From assembly GCA_964611275.1 (NCBI GenBank), contig CAZSZS010000152.1, positions 1 through 21,638 on the forward strand: a stretch of 21,638 nucleotides of DNA, in the 5' to 3' direction. This DNA is from WJMT01 sp964611275. GTDB taxonomy: Bacteria > Acidobacteriota > Aminicenantia > Aminicenantales > Aminicenantaceae. Below the pieces are notes generated by a model. The model ran no database searches and was not told the DNA's origin. It saw nothing but the letters and a program-made list of their open reading frames with translations. Position 1 is the first letter of the stretch. Every line of letters begins with the position of its first letter. Below, piece after piece: positions 1 to 6,985 of the stretch. The position numbers were made by a program, and so were the translations under genes.

Positions 1-156
1 ACTTGGAAAGAGAAACCTCTTGTTTTTCCAGAGACTGAAATCTTTCAGATTTTGTTTTTTTGAGTATTTTGGTTGAGCCACATTAGAGATTATGTATTAC
101 TGGGCAGCAAGCTGAAATTTTAATCACAGCCTTTTCTGTTACAGATTCTATTTTTA

Positions 157-357
157 TTAAGACTGACCGCCGCCTTCAGCTTGACAGGCACCGCATACAC
201 TGCACCTGAGTTTGACCTTACAGTTTTGACCGCTTATTGATAATTCGGCATTAGCAGTAGTGGCGTGGACCGACTTACACTGAGTGAGCACATTTTCTTC
301 AGGTTTCCCCTCCACTAGCACCACTAGTTCCGGCTTAGCCCATTTTTCCTTTTCCAT
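157..357 (-). CDS. Cys-rich RiPP precursor peptide (66 aa)
   Basis: Small peptide with the layout of a ribosomally made, modified peptide precursor. The N-terminal half looks like a leader: charged and proline-containing, with KPELVVLV and KPEENVL segments (about residues 8-24). I remember similar KPELxVLxRxxPEExVL leaders in many hypothetical peptides beside radical SAM genes; this is recall, not a search. The C-terminal half is the likely core, with Cys at 27, 46, 52, 55 and 58 (the last three spaced CxxCxxC) and a flexible Gly-rich tail ending in Ser66. There is no signal peptide or membrane segment. A good AAGGAG ribosome site lies 5 nt upstream of the ATG, and a separate promoter lies between it and the radical SAM gene, as expected for a highly made substrate. 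The alternative is an unmodified Cys-rich metal-binding peptide. Gene reality is fairly secure; the RiPP role is inferred from context. Confidence 0.8.
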   Translation of the reverse strand: MEKEKWAKPELVVLVEGKPEENVLTQCKSVHATTANAELSISGQNCKVKLRCSVCGACQAEGGGQS

Positions 358-362
358 TTTTT

Positions 363-368
363 CTCCTT
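363..368 (-). promoter_or_regulatory. Ribosome binding site of precursor peptide
   Basis: AAGGAG on the minus strand, 5 nt before the ATG at 355-357. It fixes the start of the precursor. It is a much better Shine-Dalgarno than the one in front of the maturase gene, where none is evident. Confidence 0.7.
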
Positions 369-389
369 AGGATACTAATTCCTTGTATC

Positions 390-418
390 AATATGCTACA
401 AAAACACCGCTTTGTCAA
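390..418 (-). promoter_or_regulatory. Sigma70-like promoter for precursor peptide
   Basis: On the minus strand a perfect -35 TTGACA (413-418) is followed, after a 17 nt spacer, by a -10-like CATATT (390-395, 4 of 6 consensus bases). Transcription would begin roughly 25 nt before the precursor ATG. The element sits just downstream of the maturase stop codon, so the precursor can be transcribed independently. A second TTGACAAA copy overlaps the maturase stop at 434-439. Confidence 0.5.
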
Positions 419-435
419 TACCTAGATCAAATTTG

Positions 436-2421
436 TCAAAAGTCGATCTCACTGCTTTTCTTGCTTTTCTCTGATATAAAGTCAGTTAAAAGATCGATCA
501 CCTCCCCGTTTTTAGTGAAGTTGAGGTGATAAACAGGTATGGTGCGAATTAATTCCTCCACAAAGTCAAGAGTCCGTTCCCACCAATCTCTGGTGAGAAG
601 AGGTTTGATCAGGCAGGCGCATAACTTCGCAAGCGCTTCTGTTTTGTTTTTTACCGGATCAAGTCTGTTGGTTTGTGATTTATTGAGAAGAAAAATCCCC
701 CTAAGGGGAGCTGAAGAGTTGGAGACCAGCGGGACTTCTCCGTGACTCCAGGTGCCAAAAACCCTGTACCCTTCCGGAAACTTACGGATGATGTTCCTGT
801 CATCGCACAGGATTCTGGCTTTGCCTTTGAATAGTTTGACTATGGTTGACTTTCCTGCCTCGGAATGACCCACAAAAAGAAGCCCGTTTCCTTTGAAATC
901 TACCGCGCTTGAGTGGAGCAAGGTTCCGTTTTTGTGCGCTAAAACCCGGGCTAAAAAAATCTGGTCTGTGCTCATCATGGTCAAAGCATTCAGCCCGCTT
1001 TTAAATAAATAAGGGTTATCTTTGTGATATATTTGGGCTCTGGTATGGTCATGATTAAAAACAGAAACCTGAGTAAAATCGTCTCCTCTTTCATCGCTTA
1101 TGGTGAGATAAATCCAGGAATTCCCCTTTTTGTAGATGGCGTAAGGCGGGTGTTTGAATTTAAGCTCACCGAAATCACTGGAGTCTATTCCATCCAGGTT
1201 GAAATGATGGGAGAGAACAATGTCTTTTTTGGTCTTTCGGGTATAAAAATCATCGAAACTGGATCGAAAAGAGTCCTTTTTAAAAGGAAGGTCCGAATTA
1301 ACCTCAATGACCAGGTCTCCTACACTGAAATATCTTCGGTGATGTTTTTTCCAGTTCGTTTTGTATTTGCGGATTTCTTTGGCGATCTCACACATATATT
1401 CCACTTTGGCTGTGTAGCGTCTTTTTTCAAGATAAGAATAGACCGGGCACCACCCGCACTCTTCTCTTAAGTCACAGTTTCTGCAGTTTTTATCATATTC
1501 CTTATCAGCTTTCACTTTGTCAGCCAGAGCCGGGATGAAATCCTTCCATCCGTCTTTGAAACGGCCCTGCCGCAGATCATATTTAAATGAAGGGTCTTTG
1601 ATAAAGCTGCAGAAAGTCATTTGTCCGTACGGATTGATATGAAAACTGCGGTTAAATGCCACGCAGTAGGCAAAAAGGTTATCCTGTTTGGGATTTATTT
1701 TTTTGTATAGATCATCCCGGGATGTCTTAGATTCATCATCTTTGGGAGGATGATTCATAAACTGAGCCGCGATCTTTGGGTCAAGTCTCTGAGCCTTAAT
1801 CTCTTTATTTTTAACCGGGTCTCCAGAGGCAGAGAGATAAAGCCAGGAAACGCCGACACGCCAAAAAGGGCTTAAAGATTCAGCAAGCTTCACCATATCC
1901 TGGTATTGATGGTAATTGTCTTTCATGGGGATTATTTGGATAACAAAACCCACCCCTGCTTCTTTAAGATAGGAGATTCCTCTCATGGCTGCCTCAAAGG
2001 ATCCGGGATTTCTGGTGATATGGTCATTGACCTCTGGTGTGGCACCGTAGATAGCGACCCATTTATGTCCTTTTCGCTTCATCAACCGGGCGGTTTTTGG
2101 AGTGATCAAAGTGGCGTTGGTATTCAATGTATAGAGAGAGGAATTTCGTGTGATATAGTCAAAAATCTCAGGAAAATCACTCCGCAGCATGGGTTCTCCG
2201 CCTGAAATAAACCACTTGGAACAGCCCAGAGACTTAGCTTCGTCTACATAGGTTTTAATCTCATTGAAGGTGATCTCTTCTTTTTTTCGGGGAGAATCAG
2301 GGTGGATCCTCAGCCAGCAGTGACGGCAGTCGTTGTTGCAGCGAAAGGTCAGATCAAGGTAGCCCTCTATAGGAATCCTGGGCAATTCTGTTCTGGTCAC
2401 AATTTTTGAATATTTTTGCAT
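436..2421 (-). CDS. Radical SAM/SPASM maturase fused to HPr-kinase-like domain
   Basis: Likely peptide-modifying enzyme (661 aa). The N-terminal radical SAM domain carries the [4Fe-4S] motif C28-x3-C32-x2-C35 (RCNNDCRHCW), followed by a GGEP motif. A SPASM-type auxiliary cluster region has Cys at 253, 271, 313, 316, 322, 325 and 344, the usual peptide-maturase spacing. From about residue 364 a second module begins. It contains a P-loop, GHSEAGKST (518-526), and an acidic LCDD (538-541), as in HPr kinase-like proteins found in lasso-peptide and other RiPP loci. The fusion of both modules in one chain is unusual. No clear Shine-Dalgarno precedes the ATG; a TATAAT lies about 41 nt upstream. The precursor gene follows immediately downstream and is the probable substrate. 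What bond the radical SAM domain forms (thioether, C-C or other) cannot be told from sequence. Confidence 0.88.
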   Translation of the reverse strand: MQKYSKIVTRTELPRIPIEGYLDLTFRCNNDCRHCWLRIHPDSPRKKEEITFNEIKTYVDEAKSLGCSKWFISGGEPMLRSDFPEIFDYITRNSSLYTLNTNATLITPKTARLMKRKGHKWVAIYGATPEVNDHITRNPGSFEAAMRGISYLKEAGVGFVIQIIPMKDNYHQYQDMVKLAESLSPFWRVGVSWLYLSASGDPVKNKEIKAQRLDPKIAAQFMNHPPKDDESKTSRDDLYKKINPKQDNLFAYCVAFNRSFHINPYGQMTFCSFIKDPSFKYDLRQGRFKDGWKDFIPALADKVKADKEYDKNCRNCDLREECGWCPVYSYLEKRRYTAKVEYMCEIAKEIRKYKTNWKKHHRRYFSVGDLVIEVNSDLPFKKDSFRSSFDDFYTRKTKKDIVLSHHFNLDGIDSSDFGELKFKHPPYAIYKKGNSWIYLTISDERGDDFTQVSVFNHDHTRAQIYHKDNPYLFKSGLNALTMMSTDQIFLARVLAHKNGTLLHSSAVDFKGNGLLFVGHSEAGKSTIVKLFKGKARILCDDRNIIRKFPEGYRVFGTWSHGEVPLVSNSSAPLRGIFLLNKSQTNRLDPVKNKTEALAKLCACLIKPLLTRDWWERTLDFVEELIRTIPVYHLNFTKNGEVIDLLTDFISEKSKKSSEIDF

Positions 2422-2461
2422 TTTAACAATCGACTTTAATTGTAATGCTTCGTGAATAGGT

Positions 2462-2467
2462 ATTATA
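2462..2467 (-). promoter_or_regulatory. Possible -10 element of the maturase gene
   Basis: A perfect TATAAT on the minus strand, 41-46 nt before the maturase ATG. A -35 at 17 nt spacing would be TAGATT (2485-2490), only 3 of 6 consensus bases, so the promoter is weak or activator-dependent. The surrounding 220 bp gap (2422-2641) between the divergent maturase and peptidase genes is very AT-rich and contains no other gene I can support. Confidence 0.3.
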
Positions 2468-2625
2468 TATTATTATTCAAGGCAAATCTATTGAAAATAA
2501 GGGGTCGCTTTTTTGAATTCCCCAAAAAAACGGTTCATGTATGTGTGCGTATTCTCTTTTTCCAAAAAAAAATATATATAGGTATTTTGGTACTGTTTTT
2601 TATAGATTGACCCGGAGGGAATATC

Positions 2626-2676
2626 ATGGCAGAATTCACCTATGGAGAAGAAGCAAAAATTCACTGCAAAAAATAG
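2626..2676 (+). CDS. Short upstream ORF (16 codons) before S26 peptidase
   Basis: ATG at 2626 is preceded by a strong GGAGGG (2614-2619) at 6 nt spacing, but its frame closes at TAG 2674-2676 after 16 codons (begins MAEFTYGEEA). The peptidase ATG at 2642 lies inside it in another frame and has no ribosome site of its own. It could be a translational-coupling leader, or the sign of a small indel at the 5' end of the peptidase gene. No function is claimed for the peptide. Confidence 0.3.
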   Translation: MAEFTYGEEAKIHCKK

Positions 2677-3157
2677 GGATCAACTATCAATAAAAGGAGA
2701 GGACTTTAAAGCTCTCCTTGAGGAAGTGCTCGAAAAGGGGAAGAGATTCAGGTTTCAATCGGGGGGTTTTAGCATGCAGCCTTTTATCCGGAATGGAGAT
2801 GTGGTCACGCTGGCTCCTTATTTGAATCAAGACATTCAGGTTGGCGATATAGTGGCGTATGAAGAGCCTGTTTCCTGCCTGCTCAAAGTGCACAGGGTTG
2901 TGGGAGAAAGGGTAGGTTTGTATTTGATTAAAGGAGATAATTCACTGAAAACAGATGGTTGGATTCAAAGAGATTCTATATATGGCCGTGTGATCCGAAT
3001 TGAAAGAAAGGGAAAGACTGTATCTTTTTCTTTGGGACCTGAAAAGAGGATTGTGGCTGCTGTTTCTCGCAGTGTGACAGGAAGATGGATTTTGTGTAAT
3101 TTTTGGCATCTGGTTTGGCTTCTGCGCAAAGGATTTATCAAAACAAATCACCTTTAG
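2642..3157 (+). CDS. S26-family signal-peptidase-like protease
   Basis: Serine protease of the signal peptidase I superfamily (171 aa). The catalytic serine is S44 in GGFSMQP. A conserved GDIVAY strand follows at about 68-73, then KVHRVV with H84, which fits the Ser/His dyad of the SipW/archaeal/ER subtype (K82 is nearby), and a GDN box near 136-138. There is no membrane anchor ahead of the serine, unlike housekeeping signal peptidases; a hydrophobic, Trp-rich stretch near the C-terminus (about 147-161) may attach it to the membrane. It is transcribed divergently from the radical SAM maturase. Small S26 enzymes recur in RiPP loci, so leader removal during export is a reasonable inference. The start is uncertain: the best ribosome site serves an overlapping short ORF in another frame. 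Confidence 0.8.
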   Translation: MEKKQKFTAKNRDQLSIKGEDFKALLEEVLEKGKRFRFQSGGFSMQPFIRNGDVVTLAPYLNQDIQVGDIVAYEEPVSCLLKVHRVVGERVGLYLIKGDNSLKTDGWIQRDSIYGRVIRIERKGKTVSFSLGPEKRIVAAVSRSVTGRWILCNFWHLVWLLRKGFIKTNHL

Positions 3158-3168
3158 GGATTATTTAT

Positions 3169-3186
3169 GAGTGAATAATATCACTC
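3169..3186 (+). repeat. Inverted repeat between peptidase and GH38 genes
   Basis: GAGTGA (3169-3174) and TCACTC (3181-3186) form a perfect 6 bp stem around an ATAATA loop. A second imperfect hairpin (AGAATC 3189-3194 with GGTTCT 3202-3207, G-U pairs allowed) and a perfect palindrome ATCAATTGAT (3213-3222) follow before the GH38 start. There is no T-run typical of an intrinsic terminator. The trio could be operator or attenuator structure for the sugar operon, which must be controlled within this 68 nt gap unless transcription reads through from the peptidase gene. Confidence 0.35.
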
Positions 3187-3225
3187 TGAGAATCATTTTG
3201 TGGTTCTTAGCAATCAATTGATCGG

Positions 3226-5745
3226 ATGAAAACTGAATCAAAGATGATGAAAAAAGACAAAAGCCTCTATCTTGTATGCAATGCCCACCTTGACCCTGTC
3301 TGGCTCTGGGAATGGGAGGAAGGGGCTGCTCAGGCTCTCGCAACCTTTCGTACGGCGGCTGAACTCTGTGATGAGTTCCCTGATTTCATTTTCAACCATA
3401 ACGAAGCCCTGCTCTACAAATGGATAGATGAGTATGATAAGGAACTATTTCAAAAAATAAAATCACTCATCAAAAAGAAAAAATGGCATGTCATGGGAGG
3501 ATGGTATCTCCAGTCCGACTGCAACATGCCCTGCGGTGAATCACTGGTCAGGCAGATACTTATCGGCAAAAAGTATTTCAGGGAAAAATTCAATGTGGAA
3601 CCCACAACCGCCGTGAATGTCGATCCTTTCGGGCACACAAGAGGACTGGTGCAGATCCTTAAAAAATCAGGCTATGATTCCTATCTTTTCTGCAGGCCGG
3701 ATCCGGAAAGGCTCCGCATTCCCAGTGATGACTTTATCTGGGTCGGATATGACGGCTCTCAAATCACGGCTCACAGGAGTCCCTACCACTACAACTCCCC
3801 CCTGGGCAAAACCGGAAAAAGAATACTCAAATGGCTCAGAGAGAATAAGACCAAAAAAACAGGCCTTCTTCTGTGGGGAGTGGGAAATCACGGAGGGGGA
3901 CCTTCCAGAAAAGATCTCACACACATAAAAGACTTGAAGAACGAGGTCAATGACACAAATATCATACATTCCGCACCCGAAGACTATTTCAAGAAGATAA
4001 AAAACGACCGCCTCCCCTGCTTTGAAAAAGACCTTAATCCTTGGGCTGTGGGCTGCTACACCACCATGAGCCGGATCAAACAAACGCACAGAAAACTGGA
4101 AAACACATACTATATGACTGAAAAAATGGTTTCCCAAGCTTTTTTGAACAGCTTAATGGCTTATCCGAAAAAAGAGCTGGATGATGCGCTTGAAGACCTT
4201 CTCTTCTGTGAATTTCACGATATTCTTCCCGGCTCCTGTATTTCCGAAGTCGAAGAGTATGCCCTGCATCGAATGGGCCATGGATTGGAAATCCTGTCCC
4301 GGCTCAAAAACAAAGCTTTCTTCTGCCTTTTATCCGGTCAAAAAAAAGCAGGGAAAGAAGAATTCCCTCTCATGATTTACAATCCCCATCCTTATACACT
4401 TAATGACATCATCTGCTGCGAATTCCAGCCTGACGAGCCGAACGATGATCCGGAAAAATACTGGATCCCTGAAATAAAAGATGAAAACAGCACGGAAATT
4501 CCCTGCCAGCTTGAAAAAGAAAGCAGCAACATATCCAATGATCATAGAAAAAGAGTCGTATTCAGAGCTTCCTTAAAGCCCGCAGCCATGAACAGATTCA
4601 ATGCCACCCTAAAAACCGGAAATCCTCCTGAAAGCCGCATAAGGGAAATCAAAGACGACCTGAAACTCACATCCGGAAAAGCAGAACTGGTGATCAATGC
4701 TCAAACAGGGCTTGTGGACAGATTTCAATCGGAAGGAATCGATTTCCTAAAAAAAGATTCCTTTTCCTTAAAAATAATGAAAGATTATCCTGACCCGTGG
4801 GGAATGAAAGTCGAAAGTTTTCCTAATGAGCTAGGCCGGTTTGCGCTTATGGACCAAAAGCAAAGCGCTGTCTTTTCCGGAACAGGTAAAAGTTCCCTCC
4901 CTCCCCTGCGCATCATCGAAGAAGGCTCTGTAAGAACAGTCGTGGAAGCGCTTTTCAAATACAATGATTCCAGGGCGTGCGTGCGGTATAAATTTCCCAA
5001 TAAAGGAAAGACACTGGAAATCGAAATCAAGCTGTTCTGGAATGAGAAGGACAAAATGGTAAAGCTTTCCGTTCCCACTGTTTTTACCCAAGGCATTAGT
5101 TTGGGAGAGGTCCCATACGGACTTGAAGAATACCCTTGTTCTGAAAAAGAAAAGGTCACCCAGAAATGGACGGGTGTGTTCTCAGAAGACAGGAAACATA
5201 TGATCACTCTGATAAATGAGGGGACATACGGATTTGACTTTATAAAAGGAGAATTGAGGCCCTCCCTTCTCCGTTCTCCTGCCTATGCCGCACATCCGGT
5301 AAACAGCAAGCCGCTCGTCCCTCAAGACCGTTTTGAAGACAGAATCGACCAGGGAGAAAGAACCTTCCGCTTCTGGTTCGAAGCCGGAACTTCGAAAGAA
5401 CGCCTATCCTTAATAAGCCGTGAATCCACGGTGAAAAACGAATCACCTCCGGCTCTGTGCTTTTTTCCTTCGGGAAAAGGCCGCCTCCCCGAAAAGAGCG
5501 TCCTTATCGAGGATGAGACCATCCAAATGACAGCGCTGAAAAAGAGCGAGGAAGGAAACCGGATGATCCTGAGGCTTTTCGAACCTGTAGGGACCGGGAA
5601 AAAAGTCATAGTTTCTTTTCCAGTCATAAAAAAGAGCACTGAAATCATTTTCAAGCCCTTTGAAATAAAGACCATAAGCATCGATCTTGACTCCCATGAG
5701 ATGTTTTGCACAGACCTTTTAGAGAAGAAAAATGAACACACATAA
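3226..5745 (+). CDS. GH38 family alpha-mannosidase
   Basis: Cytoplasmic alpha-mannosidase-type glycoside hydrolase (839 aa, normal length for bacterial GH38). The N-terminal catalytic (beta/alpha) domain carries the expected zinc ligands: H21 and D23 in AHLDPVW, D133 in NVDPFGHT (also the family nucleophile), and H331 in EFHDILPGS. The GVGNHGGGP loop near 218-226 is another family hallmark. The C-terminal beta-rich portion (about 360-839) fits the usual GH38 sandwich domains. There is no signal peptide, so the substrate must be imported or internal. It is the first gene of a four-gene plus-strand operon; its end overlaps the next gene by 14 nt. No good Shine-Dalgarno precedes ATG 3226, and ATGs at 3244 or 3247 are possible. 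Some GH38 enzymes act on modified or non-mannose sugars, so specificity is open. Confidence 0.93.
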   Translation: MKTESKMMKKDKSLYLVCNAHLDPVWLWEWEEGAAQALATFRTAAELCDEFPDFIFNHNEALLYKWIDEYDKELFQKIKSLIKKKKWHVMGGWYLQSDCNMPCGESLVRQILIGKKYFREKFNVEPTTAVNVDPFGHTRGLVQILKKSGYDSYLFCRPDPERLRIPSDDFIWVGYDGSQITAHRSPYHYNSPLGKTGKRILKWLRENKTKKTGLLLWGVGNHGGGPSRKDLTHIKDLKNEVNDTNIIHSAPEDYFKKIKNDRLPCFEKDLNPWAVGCYTTMSRIKQTHRKLENTYYMTEKMVSQAFLNSLMAYPKKELDDALEDLLFCEFHDILPGSCISEVEEYALHRMGHGLEILSRLKNKAFFCLLSGQKKAGKEEFPLMIYNPHPYTLNDIICCEFQPDEPNDDPEKYWIPEIKDENSTEIPCQLEKESSNISNDHRKRVVFRASLKPAAMNRFNATLKTGNPPESRIREIKDDLKLTSGKAELVINAQTGLVDRFQSEGIDFLKKDSFSLKIMKDYPDPWGMKVESFPNELGRFALMDQKQSAVFSGTGKSSLPPLRIIEEGSVRTVVEALFKYNDSRACVRYKFPNKGKTLEIEIKLFWNEKDKMVKLSVPTVFTQGISLGEVPYGLEEYPCSEKEKVTQKWTGVFSEDRKHMITLINEGTYGFDFIKGELRPSLLRSPAYAAHPVNSKPLVPQDRFEDRIDQGERTFRFWFEAGTSKERLSLISRESTVKNESPPALCFFPSGKGRLPEKSVLIEDETIQMTALKKSEEGNRMILRLFEPVGTGKKVIVSFPVIKKSTEIIFKPFEIKTISIDLDSHEMFCTDLLEKKNEHT

Positions 5746-6985
5746 TCAAAACAAATCTGTTTCTGTGATAATGGTCGGAACCGGAGGGTACGGGCATTAC
5801 TACACCAAAGTCTTGATCAAAGAATACTACCGGGGACTTATTGACCTCAAAGCCGCTGTGGAACCCTTTCCTGAAAACTCATCCCACACGCCGTGGTTTT
5901 TAAAACAGAGCATCCCTGTCTTTTCCACTCTGGAAGAAACTTTTAAAGACGGCATCCGGGCTGACCTGGTCATTATCTCTTCTCCCCTTCATTATCATGT
6001 CCCCCAGAGCCTCCTGGCCCTTGAACAGGGAAGCCATGTTCTCTGTGACAAACCCATTGCCACCACAATACAGGACGCCCGGGAGCTTATAACAACAAAA
6101 AATAAAACAGGCCTCCACTTACTGGTGGGTTATCAGTGGTCCTTTTCCTCTGCCATCCAGGCCCTTAAAAAGGACATCCAAAAAGGATCATTCGGAAAAC
6201 CGGTGAGGATAAAAACACTCTGTCTCTGGCCCAGAGGGTTTGAATATTACTCAAGGAATGACTGGGCCGGAAAGCTTAAAGACAAGATGGGAAAATGGGT
6301 CCTGGACAGCCCGGCAAATAATGCCATGGCTCACTTCCTTCACAACCTCTTGTATCTTCTCGGAGAGGAAAAAGATTCCAGTGCCCTTCCCGCCTCTATA
6401 GAAGCTGAGACATACAAAGCTTATGACATACAAAATTTTGATACGGTCGCTTCCCGTATGCTTGTCAACGGAGGGACAGAGCTTCTCTTTTATGCATCTC
6501 ACTCTATCCGGAGCAGATTGGGCCCCATGTTCAGACTCGAATTCGAACAGGCGACCGTAACGTACGGGGAAGACTCAAAAAGCATCGTGAGTAAAGATTT
6601 GAAAGGACAGATCATCTCAGATTACGGAGACCCGGAATCAGATGACCAGTTTAAAAAGCTCTATGATTCCATTAAAGTCATTAAAAATCTCAAATCGGCG
6701 GCATGCGGACTTCGAGCCGCCATTCCCCATACGCTGGCCGTAAACGGGATCCAGGACTCTGTTCCAAAAGCACCCTCTTTTCCCTCTTCAATTATTGAGC
6801 ACAGCAACACGGGGGAAAGGCTCTGGGTCAAAGAGCTCGGAGAAACGCTCTATAACTGCTATTTGAATTCACGCCTTCCTTCGGAAAAAGGAATAGAATG
6901 GGCTGAAAAAGGAAAGCAGATGGATATGAAAACATATACCTTTTTTCCCGGAGGCCTCTCGCAAAACACAAAAAAAGAAAAATGA
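5732..6985 (+). CDS. Gfo/Idh/MocA family NAD(P)-dependent oxidoreductase
   Basis: Sugar-type dehydrogenase (417 aa). The N-terminal Rossmann fold starts at once, with VGTGGYG (15-21) for dinucleotide binding. The family's EKP-like motif is CDKP, with the likely catalytic lysine K107. The C-terminal alpha/beta domain, rich in beta strands, is the substrate and dimer domain. Members oxidise or reduce hydroxyls of sugars, inositols and glycosides, and some oxidise the C3 hydroxyl of glycosides to allow cleavage. Its start overlaps the alpha-mannosidase end, and its stop overlaps the next start as ATGA, so it is translationally coupled to both. The likely role is oxidation of a sugar released or bound in this pathway; the exact substrate cannot be deduced. 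Confidence 0.9.
   Translation: MNTHNQNKSVSVIMVGTGGYGHYYTKVLIKEYYRGLIDLKAAVEPFPENSSHTPWFLKQSIPVFSTLEETFKDGIRADLVIISSPLHYHVPQSLLALEQGSHVLCDKPIATTIQDARELITTKNKTGLHLLVGYQWSFSSAIQALKKDIQKGSFGKPVRIKTLCLWPRGFEYYSRNDWAGKLKDKMGKWVLDSPANNAMAHFLHNLLYLLGEEKDSSALPASIEAETYKAYDIQNFDTVASRMLVNGGTELLFYASHSIRSRLGPMFRLEFEQATVTYGEDSKSIVSKDLKGQIISDYGDPESDDQFKKLYDSIKVIKNLKSAACGLRAAIPHTLAVNGIQDSVPKAPSFPSSIIEHSNTGERLWVKELGETLYNCYLNSRLPSEKGIEWAEKGKQMDMKTYTFFPGGLSQNTKKEK

Noticed and set aside
38..61. AAATCT-TTC-AGATTT hairpin followed by a T-rich run, resembling a plus-strand terminator
   Set aside because: The stem is only 6 bp and nearly all A-T, and any plus-strand gene it would serve lies outside the window. It cannot end the minus-strand precursor gene. 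No other feature is supported in 1-156.
3667..5741. Long antisense open frames opposite the GH38 gene
   Set aside because: The GH38 frame has clear family motifs throughout; the opposite-strand frames have no recognisable motifs or ribosome sites and arise from codon bias.
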